NCBI GenBank assembly: GCA_021732565.1
Contig: JAKFUT010000270.1
Span: 1-37,749, forward strand
Origin: Candidatus Obscuribacterales bacterium
Lineage (GTDB): Bacteria > Cyanobacteriota > Vampirovibrionia > Obscuribacterales > Obscuribacteraceae
Reading direction: 5' to 3'
DNA length: 37,749 nucleotides
The notes below the pieces were generated by a model. It saw nothing but the letters and a program-made list of their open reading frames with translations. It searched no databases and was not told the origin of the DNA. A program made the position numbers and the translations under genes. Below, one piece after another: positions 26,366 through 35,633 of this stretch (the stretch's first letter is position 1; every line of letters starts with the position of its first letter).

Positions 26366-28000
26366 ATGAAACTTCAGAATTCTCCGCAGCGACGGTTACG
26401 CAATCAACGAGGTCAATCGTTGACCGTTCCAGCAATTCTGATAACTCTACTGATCATTGGAGTCATTGGTATTTTCTCATTCGAAGTTGCACGTTCTGCC
26501 AGTGCACGAGATCAATTGCGAACGGCAACGGAATCCGCAGCACTAGCCGGTGCGGCGGCCCTCGCCAGCTTTCCTCAGGACGATCCTTCCGCGTGGCATA
26601 GTGACGCCATTGCCCAGGCAAAGTCGATATTCGCTCAAAATGAAGTTTATGGAATCTCTCTCAACGGCGCCACTGAAGGAGACGGCATTCCTACAGCAGG
26701 GCAGACGCTGCTGCAATTTCAGTTCATTGATCCCACTACCAAAACTGCAGTAGCCTTCGGAGACCCGAAGGGCAAGGTAATGGAGATAACTGCAAAATAC
26801 GGATACACTCCGTTGTTCGCCAGTTTTATTGGAAGCACTGTGGCGGTGTTGCCTTTGCATACACAGGCGTCTGGCGGTTTGGGTGAATTAGACGTTGCGC
26901 TCTGCTTCGATTGCTCCGGCTCGATGGAATTCGAGACATTCGTTACAGAAGTTCGTCGAACGTGGGATCCTGTAGCCGGCAAGATCCAATATCAAACGGT
27001 TTCTGTGAGAAAGAACACCTCTGAGGCCATACGCCCTCAACACTTGTTCGTTAATGCCGCCTTACGCGGAGCTACAGATTCCGGCTCACCACCCGGCAAT
27101 TTCCCTCCTGGAGTGGCATCTAATACAGGCGTAACCGACGCGGTAGTGAATATCGACGAAAAGCCGGTTTTCGCCGGACTTAGTGAAGGCGGTTTCGATT
27201 TTCCGGATGTGGCAACACTGGTTGAAGCATCCCGAGGAAATCTGGAAAGCGCAGCAGCATTCAACGCCAGCCAGGCAAACGTTTCTCTCAGTGGAGGCGT
27301 AGGTCCCAAGCCAGGATATCAGGCAAAATATTTTGAACTAGCCCGCAAACATACTCATCCATTTGCAGAAGCTGAGCAAGCAGCTAAGAACTTCTACAAA
27401 TTGATGAACCGAAATACTCGCGCTCACTTCGGCTTTGTTGCCTTTCAAGCTCAAGTCGGGGAAACAAGTTCAACATCTTTCCCTGAGTCTAACGTCGATT
27501 CCAGCTACCCGCCGGGAGGAATCGGCAATTTTGCTCTACCAGGAATAAGCCTGGTGTCGGATCCCGACACCACCAATTTTGATACCTGTACCGCGGCGGT
27601 CGGCACTGTAGTTCCTGAAGGTGGTACCAATATCGGTGGCTCTGTGGAGCGGGCAATCCGAATGTTCACCACAGGTAGTAGACCAAACGCTCGCAAAGCA
27701 ATCATTGTTTTCACAGATGGTTCACCCACGTCGGGAGGTCCTCTAAGTGGCGATCCTGAAACCAACTGTCGTCTTGCAGCACAATTGGCTCACGACAAAT
27801 CCATTGCGATTTATACGGTCGGAATGGCTCTTGATCCTTCATTGATTCCCGAACAGCAAAGGGTTCTTGGCGACAAAGTACCGACTGGCATGGCATTTAT
27901 TGCCGGAAACGACAGCAAGTTTTTCCAGGTAACAGATCCATCACAGTTAAACGCTGCATTCACCGCGATAGCAAGGCAGCTCACTCAGCTTGTTGAGTAA
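26366..28000 (+). CDS. VWA-domain pilin-like protein (TadG-like)
   Basis: A 544-residue protein. A single N-terminal membrane segment follows a basic stretch ending RRLRNQRGQS and leads into SARDQLRTATESAALAGAAAL, the typical TadG/TadE-like start. A von Willebrand factor A domain begins at about 175 with the metal-binding motif D182-C-S-G-S186 and ends with FTDGSPTSGG (about 450) and IYTVGMAL. Unlike compact VWA domains, about 150 residues separate the metal motif from the next expected helix (AEAEQAAKNFYKLM), so a loop or subdomain is inserted. It is probably exported, acting in adhesion or pilus assembly. Start ATG with AAGGGATAG upstream. Next in line are two TadE-like genes. Confidence 0.82.
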   Translation: MKLQNSPQRRLRNQRGQSLTVPAILITLLIIGVIGIFSFEVARSASARDQLRTATESAALAGAAALASFPQDDPSAWHSDAIAQAKSIFAQNEVYGISLNGATEGDGIPTAGQTLLQFQFIDPTTKTAVAFGDPKGKVMEITAKYGYTPLFASFIGSTVAVLPLHTQASGGLGELDVALCFDCSGSMEFETFVTEVRRTWDPVAGKIQYQTVSVRKNTSEAIRPQHLFVNAALRGATDSGSPPGNFPPGVASNTGVTDAVVNIDEKPVFAGLSEGGFDFPDVATLVEASRGNLESAAAFNASQANVSLSGGVGPKPGYQAKYFELARKHTHPFAEAEQAAKNFYKLMNRNTRAHFGFVAFQAQVGETSSTSFPESNVDSSYPPGGIGNFALPGISLVSDPDTTNFDTCTAAVGTVVPEGGTNIGGSVERAIRMFTTGSRPNARKAIIVFTDGSPTSGGPLSGDPETNCRLAAQLAHDKSIAIYTVGMALDPSLIPEQQRVLGDKVPTGMAFIAGNDSKFFQVTDPSQLNAAFTAIARQLTQLVE

Positions 28001-28066
28001 ATGGTTTTGAATCCCGCTTAACAAGCGCTATGACGACTGAGTGACGACAAGGAGAGAGTGAGAGAA

Positions 28067-28624
28067 ATGATTGGAGAAATACACCCGGTGACAGCGAAGA
28101 TGACCAAAGCCAGGCGTGATAGCCGGGGCAGCACGCTTGTCGAATTGCCTGTGATGTTGTGGCTCTTATTCATAGTGCTCTTCATACCGATGTTAGGACT
28201 GGCATCTATTACTCTTCGTGGCGCCCTTATGGATTCAGTAGTTAGAGACGCAGTTCATGTGGCGTCAAAGTCGCTAACCTTTGCGACCTCATCAGCAGAT
28301 GGTCCCTCCGCAACTCAGGCGGCCCAAGATACGCTGACAAATCGACTGTCGGCATTTCCCGGTATCACAGCTTCATCAGTGGAATCCCGCATTGTCATTA
28401 CAGAGATCTCCAGTGGAACCATTACCAGGTCTACCGTTCCCCTTGCTACCGTTGATTCATCTAAATTCATTTATCAACTCGAGACAACAGCAAGGGGGCA
28501 AATTGATCCTCTTATTCGTGGCAACCAGGCAATATTTGGATCTATACCCGGGCTCTCCACTCCCATGAGCCTGGAGTATACGGCCCGCGAGATGTTTGAA
28601 AATCCCCAGGGGCTTAACCGATGA
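28067..28624 (+). CDS. TadE-like pseudopilin
   Basis: A 185-residue protein with one N-terminal membrane segment. The leader reads RRDSRG then STLVELPVML: a glycine followed by a glutamate at +5, the cleavage pattern of prepilin peptidase substrates, then a long hydrophobic helix and SITLRGALMDSVVRDAVHVAS, which resembles TadE. The C-terminal part is a beta-rich, Ser/Thr-rich region. I favour ATG 28067; GTG 28058 is too close to the AAGGAG site at 28048-28053. Its stop overlaps the next ATG (ATGA), so the two TadE-like genes are translationally coupled and their products may pair. Confidence 0.72.
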   Translation: MIGEIHPVTAKMTKARRDSRGSTLVELPVMLWLLFIVLFIPMLGLASITLRGALMDSVVRDAVHVASKSLTFATSSADGPSATQAAQDTLTNRLSAFPGITASSVESRIVITEISSGTITRSTVPLATVDSSKFIYQLETTARGQIDPLIRGNQAIFGSIPGLSTPMSLEYTAREMFENPQGLNR

Positions 28625-29145
28625 GTAGTAATCTTGCAATTGAGGACAGGTCTATGATTAGTCAATGCAGCCACTATAGGAAGAGAAACTCCATGGCGAG
28701 TTCTGTCAGAAGTGCAAGAGGTAGTAGTGCGGTAGAGCTGGGCATCGCGGTCCTGGTCATGATTGCTGTGGTGGCTTTCGGATTGAATATAAGTATGGCG
28801 ATGATCGGATACACCACCAATGATCGCGCCTGCCGTGACGCCGCACGATCTGCCGCACAGGGAGCCACTGTGGCCGAAGCGATAGAGAGAGCCCAACGCA
28901 TTTTAAGCACCTATAAAAATACAGGTAATCCCTTCTTCAAAAATCTTGCCATCGACAGCCTCACCTACACTGATTTTTCCGGAGCACCTCCAGCCGGTGT
29001 CAGTCCATTCGTGAAGGTAGTCACTTCCGCAAGCTCGGATATTCCTTGCCCTGTAAATATTTTTGGCAACAATGTCTTTGGAAACTCGCTGAAATTTCGC
29101 AAACAATACACATTTCCCATCGTCAAACTGACGGTCAAGTTATAG
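28621..29145 (+). CDS. Second TadE-like pseudopilin
   Basis: A 174-residue protein with a long polar leader (about 34 residues), then RSARG followed by SSAVELGIAVLVMIAVVAF, again a glycine with glutamate at +5 and a long hydrophobic helix, the pattern of TadE-type pilin-like proteins. The conserved helix AMIGYTTNDRACRDAARSAAQG follows, then a small C-terminal domain. The start ATG overlaps the previous stop by four bases. A nearer start (MASSVRSARG, 28693) would give a more usual leader and cannot be excluded. It ends the cluster; no TadA, TadB/C, CpaB/C or prepilin peptidase gene follows in the window. Confidence 0.7.
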   Translation: MSSNLAIEDRSMISQCSHYRKRNSMASSVRSARGSSAVELGIAVLVMIAVVAFGLNISMAMIGYTTNDRACRDAARSAAQGATVAEAIERAQRILSTYKNTGNPFFKNLAIDSLTYTDFSGAPPAGVSPFVKVVTSASSDIPCPVNIFGNNVFGNSLKFRKQYTFPIVKLTVKL

Positions 29146-29449
29146 TGCTTCAAGCTGGTGAGCAGCCAAGCAGTTTGATTTCAAAATGCTTGCCAGTTGT
29201 GCTTTGACCTTTCCGCCACCGATTCCCGGAATGTCGGACTTCGCCGTTAGCTGGAGCTGTTTGCGTATGTTGAGATCTGCCCCGGGAACGCCAGCTGCAT
29301 TTGATTCATGCCCCAAGATGCAAAGGTCCTTGATTTTCAGGCAGCCACTACTCCTCAGGTGTTACACTGATAGATAGTTATTTGGTAATCTTGCAAAGAT
29401 TGCCACACAGTTTGAAGATCCCAAAAACAAGCTACCGGCTTGATTGAAA
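29146..29449. other. Intergenic region
   Basis: No gene, repeat or clear terminator recognised. It separates the Tad-like cluster from the nucleotidyltransferase gene. Plus-strand frames here are short and have no ribosome site. Confidence 0.3.
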
Positions 29450-30031
29450 ATGGCTAAGCACGCTCAGCGACGAATCGCGGAAGAAGCGGCCCGCTTCATG
29501 GTAGATGGCACAGAAACAGAATACTTGCAGGCAAAAGAACGAGCTCTTCTTATGTTAGGAATGGCGGGACAGTCCAGGCTTCCTTCCAACCGCGATATTA
29601 GAGAATGCATTCTGAGACTCACACGAAGTAGATTGGGCGATGATGAAGTCTCCCGACGAGTAAGAGAGATGAGAGAGATAGCGGAACAGGTGATGACCGC
29701 CATCGAAGATAACGATCCATATCTAATTGGAAGCACTCTCACCGGTGAAATTCGAGAATCATCGGATGTTGATCTCCACGCGTATAGCGACGAGCACGAG
29801 ATACTGATCTCTCATCTCACCGCCTGGGGCTATGAGAACATAGATGTGGAAATGGTAGAGAATTTGAAAGGCAGCTTTGTACACCTTCGGTGGACAGAAA
29901 ACGGATACCCGGTTGAGATTACCGTGTATCCCTGGAGCTGGCGTGACATAGTGCCGATCTCGTCAGTTACCTGCAAACCAATGAAGCGCGCCGAGCTCGG
30001 AAGTTTGAGGCATCTTTTGCGGAGCAAATAA
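29450..30031 (+). CDS. Minimal nucleotidyltransferase-domain protein
   Basis: A 193-residue protein. Residues 1-85 are helical and basic. Residues 90-150 carry the nucleotidyltransferase motif of the Pol-beta/MNT superfamily: L-I-G94-S95 then eleven residues on D106-V-D108 (SSDVDLH), and a later strand VEITVY that supplies the likely third acidic residue. It could transfer a nucleotide to a protein or small molecule. No HEPN or antitoxin partner is adjacent, so a toxin-antitoxin module is not supported. The start is ATG 29450; TTG 29444 is an alternative, and both lack a strong ribosome site. It is a lone gene between two intergenic gaps. Confidence 0.68.
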   Translation: MAKHAQRRIAEEAARFMVDGTETEYLQAKERALLMLGMAGQSRLPSNRDIRECILRLTRSRLGDDEVSRRVREMREIAEQVMTAIEDNDPYLIGSTLTGEIRESSDVDLHAYSDEHEILISHLTAWGYENIDVEMVENLKGSFVHLRWTENGYPVEITVYPWSWRDIVPISSVTCKPMKRAELGSLRHLLRSK

Positions 30032-30411
30032 ATTTCAGTTCAAGTGATTTAACATAAATGATTCAGGGATACTGCACACCATAGTTAAACCGAACAATTT
30101 CCAAGGGTGTAGAAACGCACGGGCGCCATCGTTCTATCTGAGCCGGACAAAAGCGAGCGGGCATTAACGATCGAATTGGTTGTAGGCGGATTGCACCGCT
30201 AATCGGTTGCCCTGACGGTGGGGTATTTTGGAGACATTTTCTGCCGCCGTAAGCAGTCTTCCAACACTTCGTGTACAGTGCTGATTGAGGGCGCGCCCAT
30301 GCCAGTGTGTCTGAATAATGCGACCGCGGGGTTCCCTTAAGAGCACCCTACAGAGGCCTATGTTAATATTTCGCTCGGTGCATTATCGGTTGCATTGTAA
30401 GGAATAAGATC
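30032..30411. other. Intergenic region upstream of ovoA
   Basis: No gene seen. It should contain the ovoA promoter; AT-rich DNA at 30360-30375 could be a -10 region, but no -35 element is convincing. The region ends with AAGGAATAAGATC before the ovoA ATG, a good ribosome site. Confidence 0.35.
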
Positions 30412-32820
30412 ATGGTTTCTCGGAATCCGAATCTCGGCGTAATCGCCGGCATATCAATCACTGATGGTGCAAGTGAGGAGTGGCGGCGCAACCTTGGTCA
30501 TACCAGGGTGCACCTGGGTCAGCCACGCAGTGCCGACTGGTGGACAGGGCTTGCACCGGCAGATTGTCCGGGGTATTGCCGGGAGGACCGGAAGGTCCAT
30601 TCGCTCTCAATTCCGAATTTATCCACCTGTACTCGTCAGGAAGTGCTGGATTATTTCAACAATACCTGGACTCTGACCGAACTGTTGTTTTCCTCGCTTA
30701 TCGGTGACGAGCCCTTTTATCGTCCGCCCTACCATGGGCTCCGGCACCCGCTTATCTTTTATTTCGTGCATCCCGCGGTGTTGTACACCAACAAGTTACG
30801 TTTAGCAGGGTTGCGATCCTGTCCTGTTAATACTTTCTTTGAAAGTCTCTTCGAGACTGGCGTCGACGAAATGAGCTGGGATGATATGTCGAAAAATGTC
30901 ATCGAATGGCCTTGCGTGGATGAGGCCCTGAAATACAGAAGGCAAGTTTATTCGACCGTTGTCTCCGTGATCGAATCGCATCCTGAGCTAAGTGATAATC
31001 ATGCACCCATACTGCAAGACCATCCGCTCTGGGCCTTGTTTATGGGATTCGAGCATGAGCGAATTCACCTCGAGACTTCTTCGGTTCTAATTCGGGAATT
31101 ACCCGTACATCTCGTTTCTAGACCATCACAATGGCCGGCGCTGGCCGCTATGAATTCAAATGAAGGCAGCTTCCCTCCTGTGATGAACGAGGACTATCCG
31201 AGTAATTCGCTCGCTCAAGTTGAGGCAGCCAATGTTACCTATGGCAAACAAAACGACTGGCCGACTTATGGATGGGACAACGAATACGGATCAAGATCTG
31301 CTCGAGTCGGTGATTTTTCCGCATCGCAATATTTAATAAGTAATGGTGAGTTCTGGCAGTTCGTGTCGGATGGTGGATACCATGACCCCGATTATTGGAC
31401 AGAAACGGGCTGGCGCTGGCGCTCCTTCCGAAACATCAAATGGCCGTCATTTTGGGTTCCAGATGGTCCGGCTGGCACCAATCAGTACAGACTGCGCACG
31501 TGTTTTGAAAATATCCAAATGCAATGGGACTGGCCTGCGGTAGTGAATTTCCATGAGGCACGTGCTTACTGTTCGTGGAAATCGAGCAAAGACCAAACGA
31601 ATTATCGACTGATGACCGAGGCCGAACACCAGGCGCTACGACAAGCCTGCAATTTCACCAACGCCGATCACACACAGCTTATGGTGCCCGAACCGTTCAA
31701 TGCAAATTTGAGGCAAGGCTCGGAATGCGCGGTGAACCTCAGCTCAACTGAAGGATCGGCCTTCTTTGATTTATTCGGTAACGTGTGGCAATGGTGCGAA
31801 GATCATTTCAATCCCCTCGATGGTGCCAGAATTCATCGTTATTACGATGACTTCAGTACTCCATGCTATGACGGACAACATCAAATGATCCTTGGTAGCT
31901 CTTTTGTGAGCACCGGCGATGAAGCCACGCAGTGGGCTCGCTTTCACTTCCGTCCTCACTTCTTTCAACATGCGGGATTCCGCATAGTAAATGCTCCTGA
32001 GGGAAATGATGGTTGCGTTGCTCGTATTGGCGACTCAGCAGCAACAGCAAGCCCATATGAATCAGAAGATACGTTCAATGAATACATGACGCTCCATTTC
32101 GGTTCGCCGGAGCTACAGATGCCTCATGCAAGTGGTCCGCGAACCGCATGTTCTTTTCCGCAGCGGTGCGCGGAACTAGTAATGGAATGGTGCGAAAGAC
32201 TCGGTCTACCCATGAAACGAGCGCTCGATGTAGGTTGCGCGGTAGGCGGTTCTTCCTTCAAACTAGCAGAACGTTTCGAAGAGGTAATCGGTGTTGATCT
32301 CAGCGAGAGATTTATAAAAGCGGCGAAGGAACTGAAGCAGAATCATTCGCACTGCTTCCGATGCAAAATCGAGGCCGATCTGTACAGCACTGAGACTGTT
32401 ACGATTAGCCCGTTGGCTTCAAGAAGGGTAGAATTCAGACAAGCTGATGCCTGCTCCCTGCCGGCCGAATATGTAGATTTCGATGCTGTTCTCATGGCCA
32501 ACCTGCTCTGCCGACTGCCCAGCCCCGGAGCCTGTTTAGGACGCATGTCCGGCAGCCGGGGAATTGTTCGCCCTGGCGGCCTTCTGATTACAGTATCGCC
32601 CTACACGTGGATGGAGAGATTCACTCCTAAAGATGTTTGGCTTGGCGGATACAAAGATTCCGAGGGCAATGAGTGTTATTCGGAAGACGGGCTCAAGCAA
32701 ATGCTTGAAGAAAACTTTGAATTGCTCGAATCAAAAGATGTACCGCTGATCATTCGGGAGCACCGCCGGAAGTACCAATACATTGTGTCGCAAGCAATGA
32801 TCTGGCGTAGACGCAGTTAA
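30412..32820 (+). CDS. ovoA: Ovothiol biosynthesis enzyme OvoA (5-histidylcysteine sulfoxide synthase / 4-mercaptohistidine N-methyltransferase)
   Basis: An 802-residue bifunctional enzyme of full expected length. The N-terminal DinB-like part holds iron ligands H215 and H219 in HERIHLET, with a candidate third at about residue 119 (FVHPAVLY). The middle is the formylglycine-generating-enzyme-like domain (about 280-530; GNVWQWCED, HAGFRIVNAP). The C-terminal third is a SAM methyltransferase with ALDVGCAVGGSS (about 604) and VIGVDLSE. OvoA joins cysteine to histidine with oxygen and iron; after the C-S bond is cut by a PLP lyase (OvoB), the methyltransferase domain makes ovothiol, a redox-active thiol. 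The start ATG has AAGGAAT upstream. No OvoB-like lyase lies in the window. GlgX follows after 161 bp. Confidence 0.93.
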   Translation: MVSRNPNLGVIAGISITDGASEEWRRNLGHTRVHLGQPRSADWWTGLAPADCPGYCREDRKVHSLSIPNLSTCTRQEVLDYFNNTWTLTELLFSSLIGDEPFYRPPYHGLRHPLIFYFVHPAVLYTNKLRLAGLRSCPVNTFFESLFETGVDEMSWDDMSKNVIEWPCVDEALKYRRQVYSTVVSVIESHPELSDNHAPILQDHPLWALFMGFEHERIHLETSSVLIRELPVHLVSRPSQWPALAAMNSNEGSFPPVMNEDYPSNSLAQVEAANVTYGKQNDWPTYGWDNEYGSRSARVGDFSASQYLISNGEFWQFVSDGGYHDPDYWTETGWRWRSFRNIKWPSFWVPDGPAGTNQYRLRTCFENIQMQWDWPAVVNFHEARAYCSWKSSKDQTNYRLMTEAEHQALRQACNFTNADHTQLMVPEPFNANLRQGSECAVNLSSTEGSAFFDLFGNVWQWCEDHFNPLDGARIHRYYDDFSTPCYDGQHQMILGSSFVSTGDEATQWARFHFRPHFFQHAGFRIVNAPEGNDGCVARIGDSAATASPYESEDTFNEYMTLHFGSPELQMPHASGPRTACSFPQRCAELVMEWCERLGLPMKRALDVGCAVGGSSFKLAERFEEVIGVDLSERFIKAAKELKQNHSHCFRCKIEADLYSTETVTISPLASRRVEFRQADACSLPAEYVDFDAVLMANLLCRLPSPGACLGRMSGSRGIVRPGGLLITVSPYTWMERFTPKDVWLGGYKDSEGNECYSEDGLKQMLEENFELLESKDVPLIIREHRRKYQYIVSQAMIWRRRS

Positions 32821-32981
32821 CGCACAGTTTACCTGTCATGCTCCACGTTACAACTCACTCAAGAACCAGTACTGCCGACACGACAAAACGCAGGAACCCG
32901 GCACCTGGCAAATACAATACAACCAAATCGGTGCCCTCTCGGGTAAGATAAACAACTTGTGGTTGGTTGGAAGGAATTAGC

Positions 32982-35138
32982 ATGCGCGTGTGGCCGGGAC
33001 TGCCGTATCCTCTTGGTGCTACCTGGGACGGCCGAGGTGTGAATGTTGCGATATTCTCCGAAAATGCTTCGATGATCGAGCTATGCCTTTTCGAGTCCGA
33101 TCAAGATAGCGTGGAGAGTGTTCGCATCAAATTACCCGAGCAAACCAACCAGGTCTGGCACGGTTACTTTCCTGATATCCGACCGGGGCAACCCTACGCA
33201 TTTCGGGTGCACGGGCCGTATGCACCGGAACGGGGCCACCGATTCAATCCCAACAAATTGTTGATTGATCCATATGCCAAAGCTGTAGCTAGAGATGTAC
33301 ATTGGCACGACTCGCTGTATGGATATAGCCAAACCGATGCGCGATTAGATGCATCATTTGACAAACAAGACAGTGCTCCATATGCACCACTTGCACAGGT
33401 AATCGACACGGCTTTCACCTGGGGCAACGACGTTCCACTGCGAACTCCCTGGCATAAAACCATTATCTACGAGATGCATGTTAAGAGTTTCACTAAACTA
33501 ATGCCCGGCGTGCCCGAACGACTTCGAGGTACTTACACGGGACTGGCAACGGAAGCAGCAATAAATCATCTCGTTGACCTCGGCGTAACTGCAGTAGAAC
33601 TGATGCCGGTGCATCACCACGTTGACGAACACCGCCTGATTAAGCAAGGATTGGTAAATTTTTGGGGCTACAACACACTGTGCTACTTCGCGCCCGAACT
33701 GCGATTTTCAGCCGCCAAAGAAACTTATTTCGTCGTTCCGGAATTCAAGGCCATGGTTCGTGCCCTGCACGCGGCAGGGCTGGAAGTTATTCTCGACGTG
33801 GTCTACAACCACACGGGAGAAGGAAACGAACTGGGCCCGACACTTTCTTTTCGTGGCATCGACAATGCTTCGTATTATCGATTATCTCTCGATAAGCGAC
33901 TCTACGTAGACTTCACCGGTTGCGGCAACACGCTAAACATGCAGCATCCTCGCGTACTGCAAATGCTTATGGACAGCTTGCGGTACTGGGTCATAGAGAT
34001 GCATGTCGATGGCTTCCGCTTTGATCTAGCCAGCGCGCTAGCCCGCGAACTTCACGATGTAAATCAACTGTCGGCCTTCTTCGATGTCATTCATCAAGAT
34101 CCTGTTTTATCGCAGGTCAAATTGATCGCTGAGCCCTGGGACGTAGGACCGGGCGGATATCAGGTAGGAAACTTTCCTGCAGGCTGGGCAGAGTGGAACG
34201 GCAAATACAGAGACAATGTACGCCGCTTTTGGAAAGGCGAGGGCGGATTGATGAGCGAATTTGCTACTCGACTGACAGGCTCCAGTGATCTTTACGGACA
34301 TAGCGGACGAAAGCCTTATGCAAGTATCAACTTCGTCACCTGTCATGACGGTTTTACCCTGGAAGATCTTGTTAGCTACGATCAAAAACACAATGAAGCA
34401 AATCGAGAGAATAATCGAGACGGCACAGATGCCAACTACAGCTGGAATTGCGGCATTGAGGGAAAGACAGATCACCCGCTTGTACTGGAAATGCGGGCAC
34501 GCCAGAAGCGCAACTTGATGTCTACGTTGCTGCTCTCACAAGGCGTACCGATGATTCTTTCAGGAGATGAACTCAGTCACTCGCAAAGCGGTAACAACAA
34601 CTCCTATTGTCACGACAACGAGATTACCTGGTTAGACTGGAAATGGAAACCAGAAAAAAGACAATTCTATGAGTTCATGCGCAAATTGATAAGAATCAGG
34701 AAAGAGCATCCAGTATTGCATCGCCGTAGGTTCTTCCACGGAAGAGACATTCGCGGCACGGGCATCAAAGACATCTACTGGCTGAGCTCCAGCGGAAGAC
34801 AGATGGAAGATGTAGATTGGCAATCTGGCTATGTTCGTTGCCTGGGAGTTTGCCTGACAGGAGACATAGATGAATTGACAGAGAAGGGGGAAAAGCTCAT
34901 CGACGATAACCTTCTAATTTTGCTCAATGCTCAAGATGATCCCGTAATGTTCAGCCTGCCTGTATTGCCCCGGGAATTACCAGGGATCGAATTGATAATA
35001 GACACGAGTCATTTTGTTGATGCTCCCATCTGCCTTGATGCAAAGCAACCTTATAGATTAGAAGGCCGATCTCTGGCGCTTTTTCGATGGCCTTTCGAGA
35101 TACCACCTACGGTACCGCCACCTGAAACAGGTTATTAA
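32982..35138 (+). CDS. glgX: Glycogen debranching enzyme GlgX
   Basis: A 718-residue GH13 isoamylase-type enzyme of the usual length that removes alpha-1,6 branches from phosphorylase-trimmed glycogen. It has an N-terminal CBM48-like domain ([20 protein letters not shown]), then the catalytic barrel with nucleophile D348 (DGFRFDLAS), acid/base E384 (LIAEPWD) and D456 (CHDGF), plus the [14 protein letters not shown] loop typical of GlgX. These positions lie 12-13 residues after those of the E. coli enzyme, a good fit. I choose ATG 32982: AAGGA is six bases upstream, whereas TTG 32967 is not preceded by a site. It stands between ovoA and the DUF4286-like gene on the same strand; no other glg gene is in view. 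Confidence 0.93.
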   Translation: MRVWPGLPYPLGATWDGRGVNVAIFSENASMIELCLFESDQDSVESVRIKLPEQTNQVWHGYFPDIRPGQPYAFRVHGPYAPERGHRFNPNKLLIDPYAKAVARDVHWHDSLYGYSQTDARLDASFDKQDSAPYAPLAQVIDTAFTWGNDVPLRTPWHKTIIYEMHVKSFTKLMPGVPERLRGTYTGLATEAAINHLVDLGVTAVELMPVHHHVDEHRLIKQGLVNFWGYNTLCYFAPELRFSAAKETYFVVPEFKAMVRALHAAGLEVILDVVYNHTGEGNELGPTLSFRGIDNASYYRLSLDKRLYVDFTGCGNTLNMQHPRVLQMLMDSLRYWVIEMHVDGFRFDLASALARELHDVNQLSAFFDVIHQDPVLSQVKLIAEPWDVGPGGYQVGNFPAGWAEWNGKYRDNVRRFWKGEGGLMSEFATRLTGSSDLYGHSGRKPYASINFVTCHDGFTLEDLVSYDQKHNEANRENNRDGTDANYSWNCGIEGKTDHPLVLEMRARQKRNLMSTLLLSQGVPMILSGDELSHSQSGNNNSYCHDNEITWLDWKWKPEKRQFYEFMRKLIRIRKEHPVLHRRRFFHGRDIRGTGIKDIYWLSSSGRQMEDVDWQSGYVRCLGVCLTGDIDELTEKGEKLIDDNLLILLNAQDDPVMFSLPVLPRELPGIELIIDTSHFVDAPICLDAKQPYRLEGRSLALFRWPFEIPPTVPPPETGY

Positions 35139-35180
35139 ACGAAGGACACACCCAATTCAGATAACAGCGAAGGAGAAACC

Positions 35181-35537
35181 ATGATCATTTACGAAGTGAA
35201 CCTCGAAGTAGACGAAGAGATCAACTTCAAGTTTGCCGGATGGTTGCCCGGGCACATGATGAAGATGCTGGAAATCGAGGGTTTCGACGCAGCCTATTGG
35301 TTCTTTCGAAAGCCGGAAGATGAACAGAAACCGCCTGGTAAAACATTGTGGACAATTCACTACATCGTGGAAGATCGCGAGGCGCTGGAAGGTTACTTCG
35401 AGCATCACGCCACGGCAATGCGAGAAAAAACAATAGAAATGTTCGGCGACAAGTTTACTGTCGAACGGCGGATACTAAATTTACTCAGTGTAGCCGGACT
35501 TCCGCTCGAAAAAGAAACCGAAGGCGCCGGTATTTGA
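35181..35537 (+). CDS. DUF4286-like small protein
   Basis: A 118-residue cytosolic protein that begins MIIYEVNLEVDEEI and continues with a helix around GWLPGHMMKMLEIEGFDAAYWF, a strand pair (TLWTIHYIVEDREAL) and a final helix (FGDKFTVERRIL), matching the ferredoxin-like DUF4286 family of unknown function. The start ATG has a strong site (GAAGGAGA). It follows GlgX by 42 bp and is probably co-transcribed with it. Its stop lies inside a long hairpin. No active-site residues can be named. Confidence 0.78.
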   Translation: MIIYEVNLEVDEEINFKFAGWLPGHMMKMLEIEGFDAAYWFFRKPEDEQKPPGKTLWTIHYIVEDREALEGYFEHHATAMREKTIEMFGDKFTVERRILNLLSVAGLPLEKETEGAGI

Positions 35538-35553
35538 AGGGGCACCTTCGGTT
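35516..35553. terminator. Hairpin at the end of the DUF4286-like gene, likely terminator
   Basis: AACCGAAGG (35516-35524) pairs with CCTTCGGTT (35545-35553): nine perfect base pairs, followed inward by a mismatch and three more pairs (GCC/GGC), with a 12-base loop. The stop codon lies in the loop. It sits between convergent genes, where a bidirectional terminator is expected, but no clear T-run follows on either side, so termination is inferred. Confidence 0.5.
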
Positions 35554-35633
35554 GGTGTTCATCTGCATTGCTTGCGAGAAAAAACTGTTGCTTACCGAAC
35601 CTGCGGAAAAGCTAGTCTCCGTTAGTCCAGTGC

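Noticed and set aside
29450-30031. Nucleotidyltransferase toxin-antitoxin module
   Set aside because: No HEPN-domain or other partner gene lies next to it.
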